A stretch of 60,198 bases of DNA, taken from Solobacterium sp. Lineage in GTDB: Bacteria > Bacillota_I > Bacilli_A > Erysipelotrichales > Erysipelotrichaceae. This document shows positions 18,272-27,086 of the stretch, piece after piece. Below the pieces are notes generated by a model. That model was given only the letters and a program-made list of their open reading frames with translations, did not search any database and was not told the DNA's origin. The translations under genes and the position numbers were made by a program. Within the stretch, counting starts at the first letter, position 1. Each line of letters opens with the position of its first letter. Location of the stretch: positions 1 to 60,198 of the forward strand of contig JAKVJO010000003.1 in the NCBI GenBank assembly GCA_022486935.1, given 5' to 3'.

Positions 18272-18913
18272 ATGAGTGATACAGCAGAGTTAATCGCCAA
18301 AGATCTTCTCTCCATTCAAGCAGTATTCCTGAAACCTAATGATCCGTTTACCTGGGCAAGCGGAATCCATTCTCCGATTTACTGTGACAACCGTCTCACG
18401 CTCTCTGATGTCAAAGTCAGAAATGATGTTGAAGATGCACTTGCCGCAACGATCAAAGAAAAGTTTCCGGAGTGTGAATGTGTCATGGGTACGGCAACCG
18501 CCGGCATTGCCCATGCAGCATTGACTGCAGAGCGTCTTGGTCTTCCGATGGGATATGTCAGAAGCGGCGCCAAAGATCATGGCAGAAAGAACCAGATTGA
18601 AGGCAAATGCCAGCCGGGCACCAAGGTTGTAGTTGTGGAAGATCTGATCTCCACTGCCGGCAGCTCACTTGAGGTTGTGGATATCCTGAGGGAAGCAGGT
18701 GCTGAAGTACTTGGCATGGTGGCCATCTTCACATATGGCATGCAGAAGGGCATTGACCGCATGACTGCTGATAACCTGACCTGGTACACCCTGAGCAATC
18801 TGGATGTGCTGGCAGAAGTGGCTGTACAGGAAGGCTATATCAAAGCAGAAGACCGGCAGAAACTGCTGCAGTTCCGTGCCAACCCGTCTGATGAATCATG
18901 GATGGGCAAATAA
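18272..18913 (+). CDS. pyrE: Orotate phosphoribosyltransferase
   Basis: The 213-residue enzyme links orotate to PRPP. The PRPP-binding signature VVVVEDLISTAGSSLE (about 120-135) and the flexible-loop YVRSGAKDHGRKNQIEG are intact. The ATG at 18272 is preferred: GGAGG at 18258-18262 lies nine bases upstream, and an in-frame TTG at 18254 falls inside pyrF. It is the last gene of the operon. No convincing terminator follows; the pfl promoter begins about 25 bases later. Confidence 0.95.
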   Translation: MSDTAELIAKDLLSIQAVFLKPNDPFTWASGIHSPIYCDNRLTLSDVKVRNDVEDALAATIKEKFPECECVMGTATAGIAHAALTAERLGLPMGYVRSGAKDHGRKNQIEGKCQPGTKVVVVEDLISTAGSSLEVVDILREAGAEVLGMVAIFTYGMQKGIDRMTADNLTWYTLSNLDVLAEVAVQEGYIKAEDRQKLLQFRANPSDESWMGK

Positions 18914-18938
18914 GCAGCGGCTGCCTGAAACAAATTGC

Positions 18939-18966
18939 TTGACTCTGAACCACAGAACCGTATAAT
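18939..18966 (+). promoter_or_regulatory. Promoter of the pfl operon
   Basis: TTGACT (18939-18944), 16 bases, then TATAAT (18961-18966). Transcription would begin at about 18973, the first base of helix P1 of the riboswitch. Confidence 0.75.
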
Positions 18967-18971
18967 TTCTG

Positions 18972-19049
18972 TATCGTACAACTGACGGAAGTGGAATTAA
19001 CCACATGAAGTACGATAAGAGAAATCTTAAGCCGACCGTCTGGGCACTG
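18972..19049 (+). promoter_or_regulatory. ZTP/ZMP riboswitch (pfl RNA motif)
   Basis: All parts of the pfl motif are visible. P1 is a perfect TATCGTAC (18972-18979) with GTACGATA (19010-19017). Inside it lies the conserved ACTGACGGAAGTGG, then the P2 stem GTGG/CCAC (18991-19004). The 3' domain AGCCGACCGTCTGGGCA begins at 19030. The pseudoknot pairs GACGG (18984-18988) with CCGTC (19036-19040). In most known members this reads GGCGG/CCGCC, so both strands changed together. The family senses ZTP/ZMP (AICAR nucleotides) as a sign of 10-formyl-tetrahydrofolate shortage and is named after its frequent place before pfl genes. Confidence 0.93.
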
Positions 19050-19076
19050 ATATTGCCTGGAGGAAGTCGGCTTTTT
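19029..19076 (+). terminator. Riboswitch-controlled terminator before pflB
   Basis: AAGCCGAC (19029-19036) pairs with GTCGGCTT (19066-19073), followed by TTT. The 5' arm overlaps the riboswitch pseudoknot strand, so ligand binding should prevent the terminator and switch pflB on, as in characterised ZTP switches. Confidence 0.88.
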
Positions 19077-19120
19077 CTATACCTGACTCCTCTGGAAGAA
19101 TCTAAAAGGGAGGCAACAGG

Positions 19121-21373
19121 ATGAAGACATTTGAACAGTGGAATGGATTTGCCGGCCGTTTGTGGAAGGAAGAAGTAAACGTCAGAGATTTTATCCAGCA
19201 GAACTATCAGCCATATGATGGAGATTCCTCGTTCCTTGCAGGGCCGACAGAGGCTACCGATCAGCTCTGGAATGAAGTACAGAAACTGCAGAAAGAAGAA
19301 CGTGCCAAGGGCGGCGTGCTGGATATGGAAACAGAGATTGTCAGCAGTCTGACTTCCTATGGACCTGGTTATATTTCCGAAGCACTGAAGAATGAAGAAA
19401 AGGTTGTCGGTCTGCAGACAGACAAGCCGCTGAAGCGTGCATTCATGCCGTACGGCGGAATCAAGATGGCAGAGCAGGCCTGCGAGACCTATGGCTACCA
19501 CCCGGCACCGGAGCTGCATAAGATCTTCAATGAATATGTGAGAACGCATAATCAGGCAGTCTTTGATGTCTATACACCGGAGATGAAGAAGGCCCGTCAC
19601 AGCCATATCATTACCGGACTTCCGGATACATATGGAAGAGGCCGTATCGTCGGCGACTACAGGAGAATCGCGCTGTATGGTGTTGATTACCTGATCGCTG
19701 AAAAGCAGAAGGATTATGCCAACAGCACCAACGGCATCATGACTGATAACATCATCCGCCTGAGGGAAGAGATTGCCCTGCAGATCAATGCCCTGAAGGA
19801 TATGAAGAAGATGGCAGAGATCTATGGCTGTGATATTTCCAAGCCGGCCAAGGATGCCCAGGAAGCGACACAGTGGCTGTACTTCGGCTACCTTGCGGCA
19901 GTCAAGACACAGAATGGCGCTGCCATGAGTATCGGCAGAATCTCCACCTTCCTGGATATCTATTTCCAGAGAGATTTGAAGGCTGGAAGAATGACCGAGA
20001 CAGATGCCCAGGAGATCATTGATCATCTGTGCCTGAAACTGCGCATGGTCAAGTTTGCCCGTATCCCGAGTTACAACCAGCTGTTCAGCGGCGACCCGGT
20101 ATGGGCTACCCTGGAAGTCGGCGGATCCGGTGTAGACGGACGCAGCATGGTAACCAAAACCTGCTATCGTTTCCTGCACACACTGGAGAACATGGGCCCG
20201 AGCCCGGAACCGAATCTGACGGTACTCTATACCAAGCTGCTACCGGAAGCGTTCAAGGAATATGCGGCAGAGATTTCCATCCGCACCAGTTCCATTCAGT
20301 ATGAAAATGATGATGTCATGAAACCGATCTGGGGCGATGACTATTCCATCTGCTGCTGTGTATCGGCTACCCAGACAGGCAAGGAAATGCAGTTCTTCGG
20401 CGCCAGAGCCAACCTTGCCAAGTGCCTGCTGTATGCAATCAATGGCGGCATGGATGAGAAGATGCACGAACAGGTCGGACCTGCATATGCACCGATCAGT
20501 TCTGAATATCTGGATTATGATGAAGTGATGCAGAAGTATGATGTCATGCTGGATTGGCTGGCGAGTCTCTATGTCAATGTGCTGAACCTGATCCAGTACA
20601 TGCATGACAAGTATTACTATGAGGCAGCTGAAATGGCGCTCATTGATACCGATGTCAGAAGAACATTTGCGACTGGCATTGCCGGCTTCAGCCATGTGGT
20701 AGATTCCCTCAGTGCAATCAAGTATGCGAAAGTGAAGTGCGTCAGAGATGAATCCGGCATGGTCACTGACTATGATGTGGAAGGCGACTTCCCGAAATAC
20801 GGCAATGATGATGACCGTGCAGATGAGATTGCAGAATGGCTGCTGCATACCTTCATTACCAAGATCAAGAAGAATCATACGTACCGCAACAGCGAAGCGA
20901 CCACTTCGATTCTGACAATCACTTCCAATGTTGTTTATGGAAAATATACCGGCATGACACCGGATGGCAGAAAGGCGTGGACCCCGTTTGCGCCAGGCGG
21001 AAATCCAAGCTACGGTGCAGAACAGAACGGACTGCTTGCGTCATTGAACAGTGTTGCCAAACTGCCATACAGCTGGGCACTGGATGGGATCTCCAACACC
21101 CAGACGATCAACCCGGGTGCACTGGGACACAGCGAACCGGAACAGCGCGATCATCTGGTACAGGTACTGGATGGCTACTTCCATCAGGGCGCACATCATC
21201 TGAATGTGAATGTATTCGGCCTGGAAAAACTGAAGGATGCCATGGAGCATCCGGAAAAAGAAGAGTATGCCAACTTCACGATCCGCGTATCCGGCTATGC
21301 AGTAAAGTTTATCGACCTCACGCACGAACAGCAGATGGATGTCATTTCAAGGACATGCCATGACCAGATCTGA
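19121..21373 (+). CDS. pflB: Formate C-acetyltransferase (pyruvate formate-lyase)
   Basis: The 750-residue glycyl-radical enzyme splits pyruvate into acetyl-CoA and formate during anaerobic growth. The catalytic cysteine pair is in [12 protein letters not shown] (Cys412-Cys413, with an additional Cys411). The radical glycine is Gly725 in [13 protein letters not shown] near the C terminus. GGGAGG precedes the ATG. Expression should follow the ZTP riboswitch; formate feeds one-carbon metabolism, which explains the link. The activating-enzyme gene overlaps the 3' end. Confidence 0.97.
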   Translation: MKTFEQWNGFAGRLWKEEVNVRDFIQQNYQPYDGDSSFLAGPTEATDQLWNEVQKLQKEERAKGGVLDMETEIVSSLTSYGPGYISEALKNEEKVVGLQTDKPLKRAFMPYGGIKMAEQACETYGYHPAPELHKIFNEYVRTHNQAVFDVYTPEMKKARHSHIITGLPDTYGRGRIVGDYRRIALYGVDYLIAEKQKDYANSTNGIMTDNIIRLREEIALQINALKDMKKMAEIYGCDISKPAKDAQEATQWLYFGYLAAVKTQNGAAMSIGRISTFLDIYFQRDLKAGRMTETDAQEIIDHLCLKLRMVKFARIPSYNQLFSGDPVWATLEVGGSGVDGRSMVTKTCYRFLHTLENMGPSPEPNLTVLYTKLLPEAFKEYAAEISIRTSSIQYENDDVMKPIWGDDYSICCCVSATQTGKEMQFFGARANLAKCLLYAINGGMDEKMHEQVGPAYAPISSEYLDYDEVMQKYDVMLDWLASLYVNVLNLIQYMHDKYYYEAAEMALIDTDVRRTFATGIAGFSHVVDSLSAIKYAKVKCVRDESGMVTDYDVEGDFPKYGNDDDRADEIAEWLLHTFITKIKKNHTYRNSEATTSILTITSNVVYGKYTGMTPDGRKAWTPFAPGGNPSYGAEQNGLLASLNSVAKLPYSWALDGISNTQTINPGALGHSEPEQRDHLVQVLDGYFHQGAHHLNVNVFGLEKLKDAMEHPEKEEYANFTIRVSGYAVKFIDLTHEQQMDVISRTCHDQI

Positions 21374-22106
21374 GACCATTGGTTACGTACATTCCCTGGA
21401 GAGTTTTGGCTGTGTCGATGGACCCGGCGTCCGGTTTGTAGTCTTTCTCCATGGCTGCAATCTACGCTGTCGCTATTGCCATAACCCTGATACCTGGGCA
21501 GAGAAAGATGCACCGCTGCAGTTTACTGCAGAAGCACTCTTTGAACGCTGCTGGAAGTATCACACCTACTGGGGCAAAGACGGCGGGATCACAGTCAGCG
21601 GCGGAGAACCGCTCTTACAGATCGATTTTCTGATTGAGTTTTTCTCCATTGCCAAAGAACATGGTGTGCATACCACAATCGATACTGCCGGACAGCCCTT
21701 CAGCAGGGATGAGCTCTGGCTGAGCAAGTTCAATGTCTTACTTGGAATGAACGATCTGATCATTCTTGATCTCAAGGAAATTGATCCCCAGAAACATATC
21801 AGCCTGACCGGCAGGGACAATGCGTCCATACTGGATATGGCACAGTATGTTTCAGATCATGGAGTAACGCTCTGGATCAGACACGTGCTGGTGCCGGGGC
21901 TGACCGATGATGCAGAAGGATTGAAACAGACTGCTGCATTTATCGCTTCCCTGAAAACAGTAGAGCGTACCGAAGTGCTCCCATACCATACACTCGGTAT
22001 CACCAAGTGGAAGAAACTTGGCATTCCATATTCTCTGGAGAATGTGCCGGTACCAGGACCGGAAGAAATCAAACGGGCTGAAGAACTGCTGCAGATCCGC
22101 AAGTGA
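21360..22106 (+). CDS. pflA: Pyruvate formate-lyase activating enzyme
   Basis: The 248-residue radical-SAM enzyme installs the glycyl radical on PflB. The 4Fe-4S ligands are in [16 protein letters not shown] (CxxxCxxC), and the SAM-contact [10 protein letters not shown] follows. The ATG at 21360 has AAGGA six bases before it and overlaps pflB by 14 bases. An in-frame ATG at 21339 has no ribosome site. Confidence 0.95.
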   Translation: MTRSETIGYVHSLESFGCVDGPGVRFVVFLHGCNLRCRYCHNPDTWAEKDAPLQFTAEALFERCWKYHTYWGKDGGITVSGGEPLLQIDFLIEFFSIAKEHGVHTTIDTAGQPFSRDELWLSKFNVLLGMNDLIILDLKEIDPQKHISLTGRDNASILDMAQYVSDHGVTLWIRHVLVPGLTDDAEGLKQTAAFIASLKTVERTEVLPYHTLGITKWKKLGIPYSLENVPVPGPEEIKRAEELLQIRK

Positions 22107-22139
22107 GAGTTTCCCTCAAACGGGAGATTCTCATTTTTC
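22103..22139 (+). terminator. Terminator of the pfl operon
   Basis: GTGAGAGTTTCCC (22103-22115) pairs with GGGAGATTCTCAT (22122-22134) with two wobbles, followed by TTTTT. The pflA stop codon lies inside the stem. Confidence 0.85.
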
Positions 22140-22192
22140 AATCAGCATATTTGACTGATAACGAGGGATGAATGTCTTAGCACAAAAGTGAT

Positions 22193-22221
22193 AAAGCCCA
22201 TCATGAAAACATGTGATGGGC
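22193..22221 (-). terminator. Probable terminator of small-peptide gene A
   Basis: On the minus strand GCCCATCA pairs with TGATGGGC (22196-22221), followed by a short TTTATC run. The U-tract is weak, but its place 24 bases after the small gene fits. Confidence 0.5.
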
Positions 22222-22244
22222 AAACGATATGTGAGCGAGAAATA

Positions 22245-22394
22245 CTATTTCGTGATGTTGATAATTATGAAAATGACTATTACCACAGCGATAACTACAC
22301 CGAACAACCAATAATCCGTATAATGCTTCACTGCAGTACTTTGTTTGTCCGCAAACTTGAGAAATTCTTTCTTGTTCTTTTCTTTGTTATCCAT
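22245..22394 (-). CDS. Small membrane peptide A (49 aa), paralogue of peptide B
   Basis: This unannotated-size gene reads MDNKEKNKKEFLKFADKQ, a linker STAVKHYTDYWLFG, then a hydrophobic helix VVIAVVIVIFIIINITK. The ATG has GGAG nine bases upstream. It is about 70% identical to the peptide at 24705-24857, including the ADKQ.TAV..YTDYWLFGV core. That conservation is the main evidence that both are real genes. The N-terminal half is charged and amphipathic, the C-terminal half spans the membrane once; the positive N terminus suggests it stays inside. It lies just downstream of, and in the same direction as, the LytTR/GHKL pair, with about 150 bases and a possible promoter between. It could be a pheromone precursor, a kinase-modulating membrane peptide or a toxic peptide; no processing gene (AgrB, PCAT) is nearby. 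Confidence 0.82.
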   Translation of the reverse strand: MDNKEKNKKEFLKFADKQSTAVKHYTDYWLFGVVIAVVIVIFIIINITK

Positions 22395-22541
22395 TACAGT
22401 CATCTCCAATCTGTATGTGTTTGATTAATAGAAATACCATTATCCTGTATAAACAAAATAGTTAAAAAGCAAAGTGCTATCAACACCGATTGCCTGAATG
22501 GTTGCTTTATTGATCGAATGGAATGAAATACTTCGAAACCG

Positions 22542-23774
22542 CTAGACGGAAGCTCGATTCAATATCAGCTCGATCTTGAAATGGTCAGTCTGCGAAATTG
22601 ATATAGTGCCATGATACTTTGCGACAATATCATGAATGATTGATAAACCAAGTCCATGATTCACTGAATCGGTTTTTTCTGTTTTTAATGATTTCTCTTT
22701 ACTGAGTTGGTTGATTTCAGTGATCATTATCATTCCGTTATATTGATGTAAAGACAGTTGAATTTCGTTTTGCTTCAGATGATTTGATGTGATCTCTGTG
22801 ACACCGTTATCGATCAAATTTGAAATGATAATTGCCAGATCAATAGGATCAACACCAGGGTCGGCATCACATTTGCAATCAACGGAAAACACAATTTCCG
22901 GATATGATGCCACTTTATAATTGATCAAGAGATTGACCATTTCTACAGAGCAATATTGTTTTTGTCTGGTGCTATCAATGACACCGACAGTTTTTTGTAT
23001 ATAGTTCAGTGCCTCAGTGTTATTGCCATCCTGAATATACATTGCAATAATGCGAAGCTCTTCAGTCATGTCGTGGCGTATTTTCCGGATTTCCAATTGG
23101 CTGTTTCTGTTGGATTCCAGTTGTTCCTTGGAAAGTTCTAAAGTCTTACTCACGATTTTTTGTTTATCAAGTTCGCTCTCAACAATATAGAAGCGTTTGA
23201 CAAGGATCAATGCTCCAAACAGCGCTATGACGGAACAGATCAATTCAAAAACCATGAACGAATCATATTTGATAATGAATTGCTGATACATGGTTTCAAA
23301 CAGAAACATGATAGGGACTAGAATTAATAGTGCTTCCTGTATCCGCATCAGAGAGTAGTTACTAATCATTCTGTATAGATATTTGGTTATGAAAAAATAT
23401 GAAATGAATCTAATGATTTGAACCGATGCTGAAATGGCAATGCAAGATAACGACATTCCACCAGTTGATCCGATAACCAGATAAATTGAGAGAATGCAAA
23501 TATCCGAAATGGTATATATAAAAAGAAACAGCACTAAGTCGAACATAGTGAATCGTTTCTGGAATGCGACAATCAACAGATACGAAAGCATAAACAGAAG
23601 AAGTTCTCGGATAATTTCACCATAGTAAGGCAGATAGCTTATTACCATATTGATGAATGCATAAGAAAGCAGAAGTACTATTCTATTTACAGTTACGCGT
23701 TTCTCCCCGATATACCAAAATGGAAATACAAAACATAATCCATCACAAAGCGAAAATAACAGATTGATTATCAT
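22542..23774 (-). CDS. GHKL sensor histidine kinase, AgrC/ComD-like (system A)
   Basis: The 410-residue protein has six or seven hydrophobic segments in the first 195 residues and no large outer domain, as in peptide-pheromone receptors. A coiled linker (about 195-225) follows. The H-box is IRKIRHDMTEEL (His234), the N-box SNLIDNGVTE (Asn323) and the G-box HGLGLSIIHDIV, giving a HATPase_c_5 (GHKL) domain. There is no DHp of the classical HisKA type. Its start overlaps the stop of the response regulator by four bases, so kinase and regulator are made together. The ligand is unknown; the neighbouring small peptides are candidates. Confidence 0.9.
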   Translation of the reverse strand: MIINLLFSLCDGLCFVFPFWYIGEKRVTVNRIVLLLSYAFINMVISYLPYYGEIIRELLLFMLSYLLIVAFQKRFTMFDLVLFLFIYTISDICILSIYLVIGSTGGMSLSCIAISASVQIIRFISYFFITKYLYRMISNYSLMRIQEALLILVPIMFLFETMYQQFIIKYDSFMVFELICSVIALFGALILVKRFYIVESELDKQKIVSKTLELSKEQLESNRNSQLEIRKIRHDMTEELRIIAMYIQDGNNTEALNYIQKTVGVIDSTRQKQYCSVEMVNLLINYKVASYPEIVFSVDCKCDADPGVDPIDLAIIISNLIDNGVTEITSNHLKQNEIQLSLHQYNGMIMITEINQLSKEKSLKTEKTDSVNHGLGLSIIHDIVAKYHGTISISQTDHFKIELILNRASV

Positions 23775-24460
23775 GAGTTATTTGCACTCCTTACAATTGA
23801 CTCCAGAAAATGGTGCCGTTCATTTCTGCTCAAATACTCATCACTGTTGTTGTCCATGACAACATGATCACCATTCTCCACAGTGAATACATGCCGCATA
23901 TTTACAATTGAAGAACGGTTTGCTCGTACAAACGAATTGGATAGACGCGGTTCGATTGAGAGCAGGGTTTCTCCAAGTATCTGGAGTTTTTTCCTCTCAG
24001 TATACAGAAATATTTTTCTGCTCTCGTGGGATATCTTATATATATCATCTAAAGGAATGTTCATAGCACAAGATTTAGTTCGAACTCGAAGCGAGGCACT
24101 TGTATTCAATTCACGGCATATCAGTTCAAGTCGATTATATAAAGCATCTTCATCCAGATCTTTAATAATATATGCAGCAACATTGATTCCAAATGCTTCC
24201 TGGATTCTATCTGAAGTGGAAGTCAAGAAAATGATCGAGTCAACTTTGGTTCGTATTTGTTTCGATAATGCAATGCCATCAATGTCTGGCAGAACAATAT
24301 CTAGAATCAAAAGTTCAAAATGCGCATCACTTTTTATGAAGTCGGAGCCACAGCCATATTCAAAAATACGAACATCATACGGAAGCCTGCGCAATTGTTT
24401 AACAACCATTTTTCGGTAGTTGAGATCATCTTCAACTATTCCGATTCGTAAGATCCCCAT
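23771..24460 (-). CDS. LytTR-family response regulator (system A)
   Basis: The 229-residue protein has a receiver domain (acidic pocket Glu10/Asp11, phospho-acceptor Asp54 in LLILDIVLPDIDG, Thr in FLTS, Lys in IIKD). A LytTR DNA-binding domain covers about 125-225 (FVRANRSSIVNMRHV). LytTR regulators such as AgrA and ComE bind short direct repeats upstream of their targets. AGAGGGG lies 11 bases before the ATG. It is transcribed away from peptide B and shares a 244-base divergent region with it. Confidence 0.9.
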   Translation of the reverse strand: MGILRIGIVEDDLNYRKMVVKQLRRLPYDVRIFEYGCGSDFIKSDAHFELLILDIVLPDIDGIALSKQIRTKVDSIIFLTSTSDRIQEAFGINVAAYIIKDLDEDALYNRLELICRELNTSASLRVRTKSCAMNIPLDDIYKISHESRKIFLYTERKKLQILGETLLSIEPRLSNSFVRANRSSIVNMRHVFTVENGDHVVMDNNSDEYLSRNERHHFLESIVRSANNS

Positions 24461-24520
24461 AGATCAGGCCGCCCCTCTTATTAGAGTATATATGAATTCC
24501 ATCAGGAATTGCGTGCGACG

Positions 24521-24566
24521 TGGTTCAAGATGGTTCTTTAACTTGATAGAGACAAAGAAACGGTTG
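24521..24566 (+). repeat. Phased GGTT direct repeats in the divergent regulator/peptide region
   Basis: TGGTTC at 24521, TGGTTC at 24531 and CGGTTG at 24561 are spaced 10 and 30 bases apart, so they face the same side of the helix. They lie 33 or more bases upstream of the peptide-B -35 box. LytTR regulators use helically phased direct repeats, so this is a candidate binding region; the link is inferred. Confidence 0.35.
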
Positions 24567-24598
24567 CATATTTCCACACATTTGAAACGCTATCATGA

Positions 24599-24626
24599 TT
24601 GACTTATTGCAATTGCGTGTAAGAAT
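24599..24626 (+). promoter_or_regulatory. Probable promoter of small-peptide gene B
   Basis: TTGACT (24599-24604), 16 bases, then AAGAAT (24621-24626). The good -35 with a weak -10 suits an activated promoter. Confidence 0.5.
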
Positions 24627-24704
24627 GATTGTAGAAGCAGTATCGTACATCCAGACTCATAGACATCATTCGTATCATGCTGAGATCAGCAGAGGGAGAA
24701 CATC

Positions 24705-24857
24705 ATGACAGCGAACAAAGAGAAGAACAAGGAAGAATTTTTGAAGTATGCAGACAAACAACGGACAGCTGTAAGAAATTACACTGACTACTGGCTGTTC
24801 GGTGTCATCATTGCAGTAGTTGTAATCCTGCTGTTTGTGTTTGGCAATATTGGATAA
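24705..24857 (+). CDS. Small membrane peptide B (50 aa), paralogue of peptide A
   Basis: The gene encodes MTANKEKNKEEFLKYADKQ, RTAVRNYTDYWLFG and a hydrophobic end VIIAVVVILLFVFGNIG. GAGGGAG is well placed before the ATG. Its own promoter and a terminator at 24898-24942 make it a single-gene transcript. Differences from peptide A are mostly conservative (F/Y, K/R, V/I), so the protein rather than the DNA is being kept. It stands between two LytTR/GHKL systems, immediately upstream of system B. There is no signal-peptide cleavage site, no double-glycine leader and no AgrD-type cysteine. A short membrane-resident signalling or modulator peptide is my preferred reading; a type I toxin-like peptide is the main alternative. 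Confidence 0.85.
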   Translation: MTANKEKNKEEFLKYADKQRTAVRNYTDYWLFGVIIAVVVILLFVFGNIG

Positions 24858-24897
24858 TTATAGTTGTTTACCAGTGCTGTATTTATCAAATCATAGT

Positions 24898-24942
24898 GCA
24901 GTTCACATTTCGGGCTTAAAGAAGTGTGGACTGCTTGTTTTT
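24898..24942 (+). terminator. Terminator of small-peptide gene B
   Basis: GCAGTTCACA (24898-24907) pairs with TGTGGACTGC (24925-24934) with one wobble, followed by TTGTTTTT. It separates peptide B from system B. Confidence 0.75.
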
Positions 24943-25096
24943 GACAATAACTCTCATAATCAAAGCCGGATCATGAGAGGCTGGATCAGAAACAGTATCG
25001 CTGTTTATCACTGAAACTGCAGCAGTTATCACATAGATGGTTGCGGTATTGTTATCATCTGTCATAATTTGATTACAGTAACAGGGGAAATTACAG

Positions 25097-25801
25097 ATGG
25101 AAATTAAAGTGGCTGTAGTTGACGATAATGATACAGACAGAGTTCGTATCACAAAGAGCATCACAGACCTGGGAGATCTGAATACGGATGTGACGCTGTT
25201 TTCATCGTCTGAAGAACTTCTGGCCAGCAGAGAACAATTCACTGTATATTTCCTGGATATTGATATGCCCGGGATGAATGGGCTTCAGCTGTGCGAACGG
25301 ATCTGTCTCAAGAATCCCAATGCAATGATTGTGTTCTGTTCCAACTTTGAGCATTATGTCTTTGATGCTTTCAAAACCAGTGCAGTGTACTTTGTTAGAA
25401 AGGCCAACTTCAGCACAGACTTCGCAGTCGCGATCAACAAAATACAATCCCGTTTGAAGAAAAATGAAGAATCATTCACGATTCAGGTAAATGGAAGTTT
25501 CCAGTCAATCAAGTACTGCAACGTTATCTATTATGAAGTGAATAAGAATGATATGTTCATACATACGTCCAAGGCTGTTTACCGTATCAGGAAAACGATG
25601 AAGGCATTGACTGGCGAGATGAACCGGTCGGATTTCTATCAAATTCACGCTTCTTATATGATCAATCTGAATCATCTTTCCGAAATCCGTGCAAAAGCTG
25701 TGCGCATGGATAGCGATGATATTCTGCCGATCAGTTCTGCACATTCCACCAACATCAAACATGCGTATCAGATGTTTTTGATCAGCGGAGATCAATCGTG
25801 A
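25097..25801 (+). CDS. LytTR-family response regulator (system B)
   Basis: The 234-residue protein has a receiver with Asp9/Asp10 and phospho-acceptor Asp54 (VYFLDIDMPGMNG). A LytTR domain (about 130-230) follows, with YEVNKNDMFIHT and the DFYQIHASYMINLNHL block. AGGGGA lies eight bases before the ATG, and CATAAT about 30 bases upstream may be the -10. It overlaps the kinase gene by four bases. It is only distantly similar to regulator A, so the two systems look like old paralogues or separate acquisitions, not a recent duplication. Confidence 0.9.
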   Translation: MEIKVAVVDDNDTDRVRITKSITDLGDLNTDVTLFSSSEELLASREQFTVYFLDIDMPGMNGLQLCERICLKNPNAMIVFCSNFEHYVFDAFKTSAVYFVRKANFSTDFAVAINKIQSRLKKNEESFTIQVNGSFQSIKYCNVIYYEVNKNDMFIHTSKAVYRIRKTMKALTGEMNRSDFYQIHASYMINLNHLSEIRAKAVRMDSDDILPISSAHSTNIKHAYQMFLISGDQS

Positions 25802-27042
25802 TATACAATGCCCTGTTTATTATCTTGGATGCGGTGATTTATCTCGTCTATATTTACAGAATAAAGACGGTTCGTATGAAAATGCCATCAATCATATTGC
25901 TGGCAGTATTTTGCGCAGTTCAAGTGTTTGTGTTCCAGAGTGTCTTTTCAAATAATGTGGTATCTCTTACTGCTGTGATATGTGCGGCGATCTATCTGGT
26001 GTTCCAAAAAGTCGGAACATCAGAAGCTATCTATTCATCATTATTTCCGATGGTCATGGCAAGGATCATCATTGATACCGTACAGATATTGATGATTCAT
26101 CAACAGGGATACAAACCATTTATTCAGATGTGGCTGACGGGCGGGATATATATCTGGATGCTGCTGGAAAGAGTGCTGATTGTATTCGTCCTTGGTGTGT
26201 TTATCAGAATCAAGAATCATAAACAATTGCCGATGTCGGGATTCAACAGCACGATCATTTTAATTGTCACAGTTCTGATGCACTTTGTGCTGATCAGAAT
26301 GGAGCAGACAACATTTTCCAGTTCATCTGAGTTTTCAAGGAATATGGTTGTGCTTCTGATGATACTGGCTGTGGACAGCTGTCTGCCGCTGTTGGCATAT
26401 GACAGTTCTAGAAACACCGTTGCAATCAATGATCTTTCAAATGATAACGAACGCCTGCTGAACTTGAATAAGGAAACGGATATGCACAAAGATGACAGTT
26501 CAACACTGGCTGAATTGAAACATGATTTTCATCATCTGCAGCAGACGATCAACGGGAATGATTCAATTGAAGCCGGGCGGCTGGCAGAGGAGTACAGCGA
26601 AGATCTCAGCCGGATGTATTATATCTTTCACACAAATCATAAAATATTGAATTCACTGCTGGATTACTACAATCGTCTGGCGGCTGAAGAGCACATTGAG
26701 TTTCAGGTGATCAGCACATATTCAATGATCATGGACATCAGTGACAATGATCTGAATTCGATTCTCGGCAATATGCTGGAGAATGCGTTCAAGTATCGGG
26801 ACAAGGATTCGGAAATCAGAGTGGAACTGTCTGACAGGGCCAATTATGTATGGGTTCTGGTCACAGACAAAACAAGTAAGACAGAATTCACTGAAGGGAT
26901 TGGAATGGCCAGTATACGCTCACATGTTAAACGAAATGGCGGTTCTGTTTTCTTCCGGATTCAAGATGGAACGTTCAAGGCCTCTGTATTGATACCTGCT
27001 CATTTATCACGGGAAGAATCTGAATCTTCCCAAAAGGATTGA
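25798..27042 (+). CDS. GHKL sensor histidine kinase, AgrC-like (system B)
   Basis: The 414-residue protein has about six membrane segments in the first 200 residues, a linker rich in charge, then an H-box LAELKHDFHHLQQT (His242). The N-box is GNMLENAFKYRD (Asn329), with a shortened G-box TEGIGMASIRSHV. The ATPase domain is the GHKL type. Start and stop overlap or closely abut the neighbours, so regulator, kinase and lipoprotein form one operon. Confidence 0.88.
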   Translation: MIYNALFIILDAVIYLVYIYRIKTVRMKMPSIILLAVFCAVQVFVFQSVFSNNVVSLTAVICAAIYLVFQKVGTSEAIYSSLFPMVMARIIIDTVQILMIHQQGYKPFIQMWLTGGIYIWMLLERVLIVFVLGVFIRIKNHKQLPMSGFNSTIILIVTVLMHFVLIRMEQTTFSSSSEFSRNMVVLLMILAVDSCLPLLAYDSSRNTVAINDLSNDNERLLNLNKETDMHKDDSSTLAELKHDFHHLQQTINGNDSIEAGRLAEEYSEDLSRMYYIFHTNHKILNSLLDYYNRLAAEEHIEFQVISTYSMIMDISDNDLNSILGNMLENAFKYRDKDSEIRVELSDRANYVWVLVTDKTSKTEFTEGIGMASIRSHVKRNGGSVFFRIQDGTFKASVLIPAHLSREESESSQKD

Positions 27043-27086
27043 TGTATATGCGGACATCAATTATGAATAAATCAGGAGGCGGGAAA

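Noticed and set aside
18896-20179. 427-codon minus-strand frame across pyrE end, riboswitch and pflB
   Set aside because: It crosses a well supported promoter, riboswitch and terminator and is antisense to pflB; no family resemblance.
20351-20359. Three consecutive cysteines in the PflB active site as a novelty
   Set aside because: The catalytic pair aligns with the usual Cys-Cys; the preceding residue is variable in the family, so one more cysteine there is not by itself remarkable.
22188-22424. 78-codon plus-strand frame in the pfl/kinase intergenic region
   Set aside because: It is the complement of small-peptide gene A, which has a paralogue and a good ribosome site; the plus-strand frame has neither.
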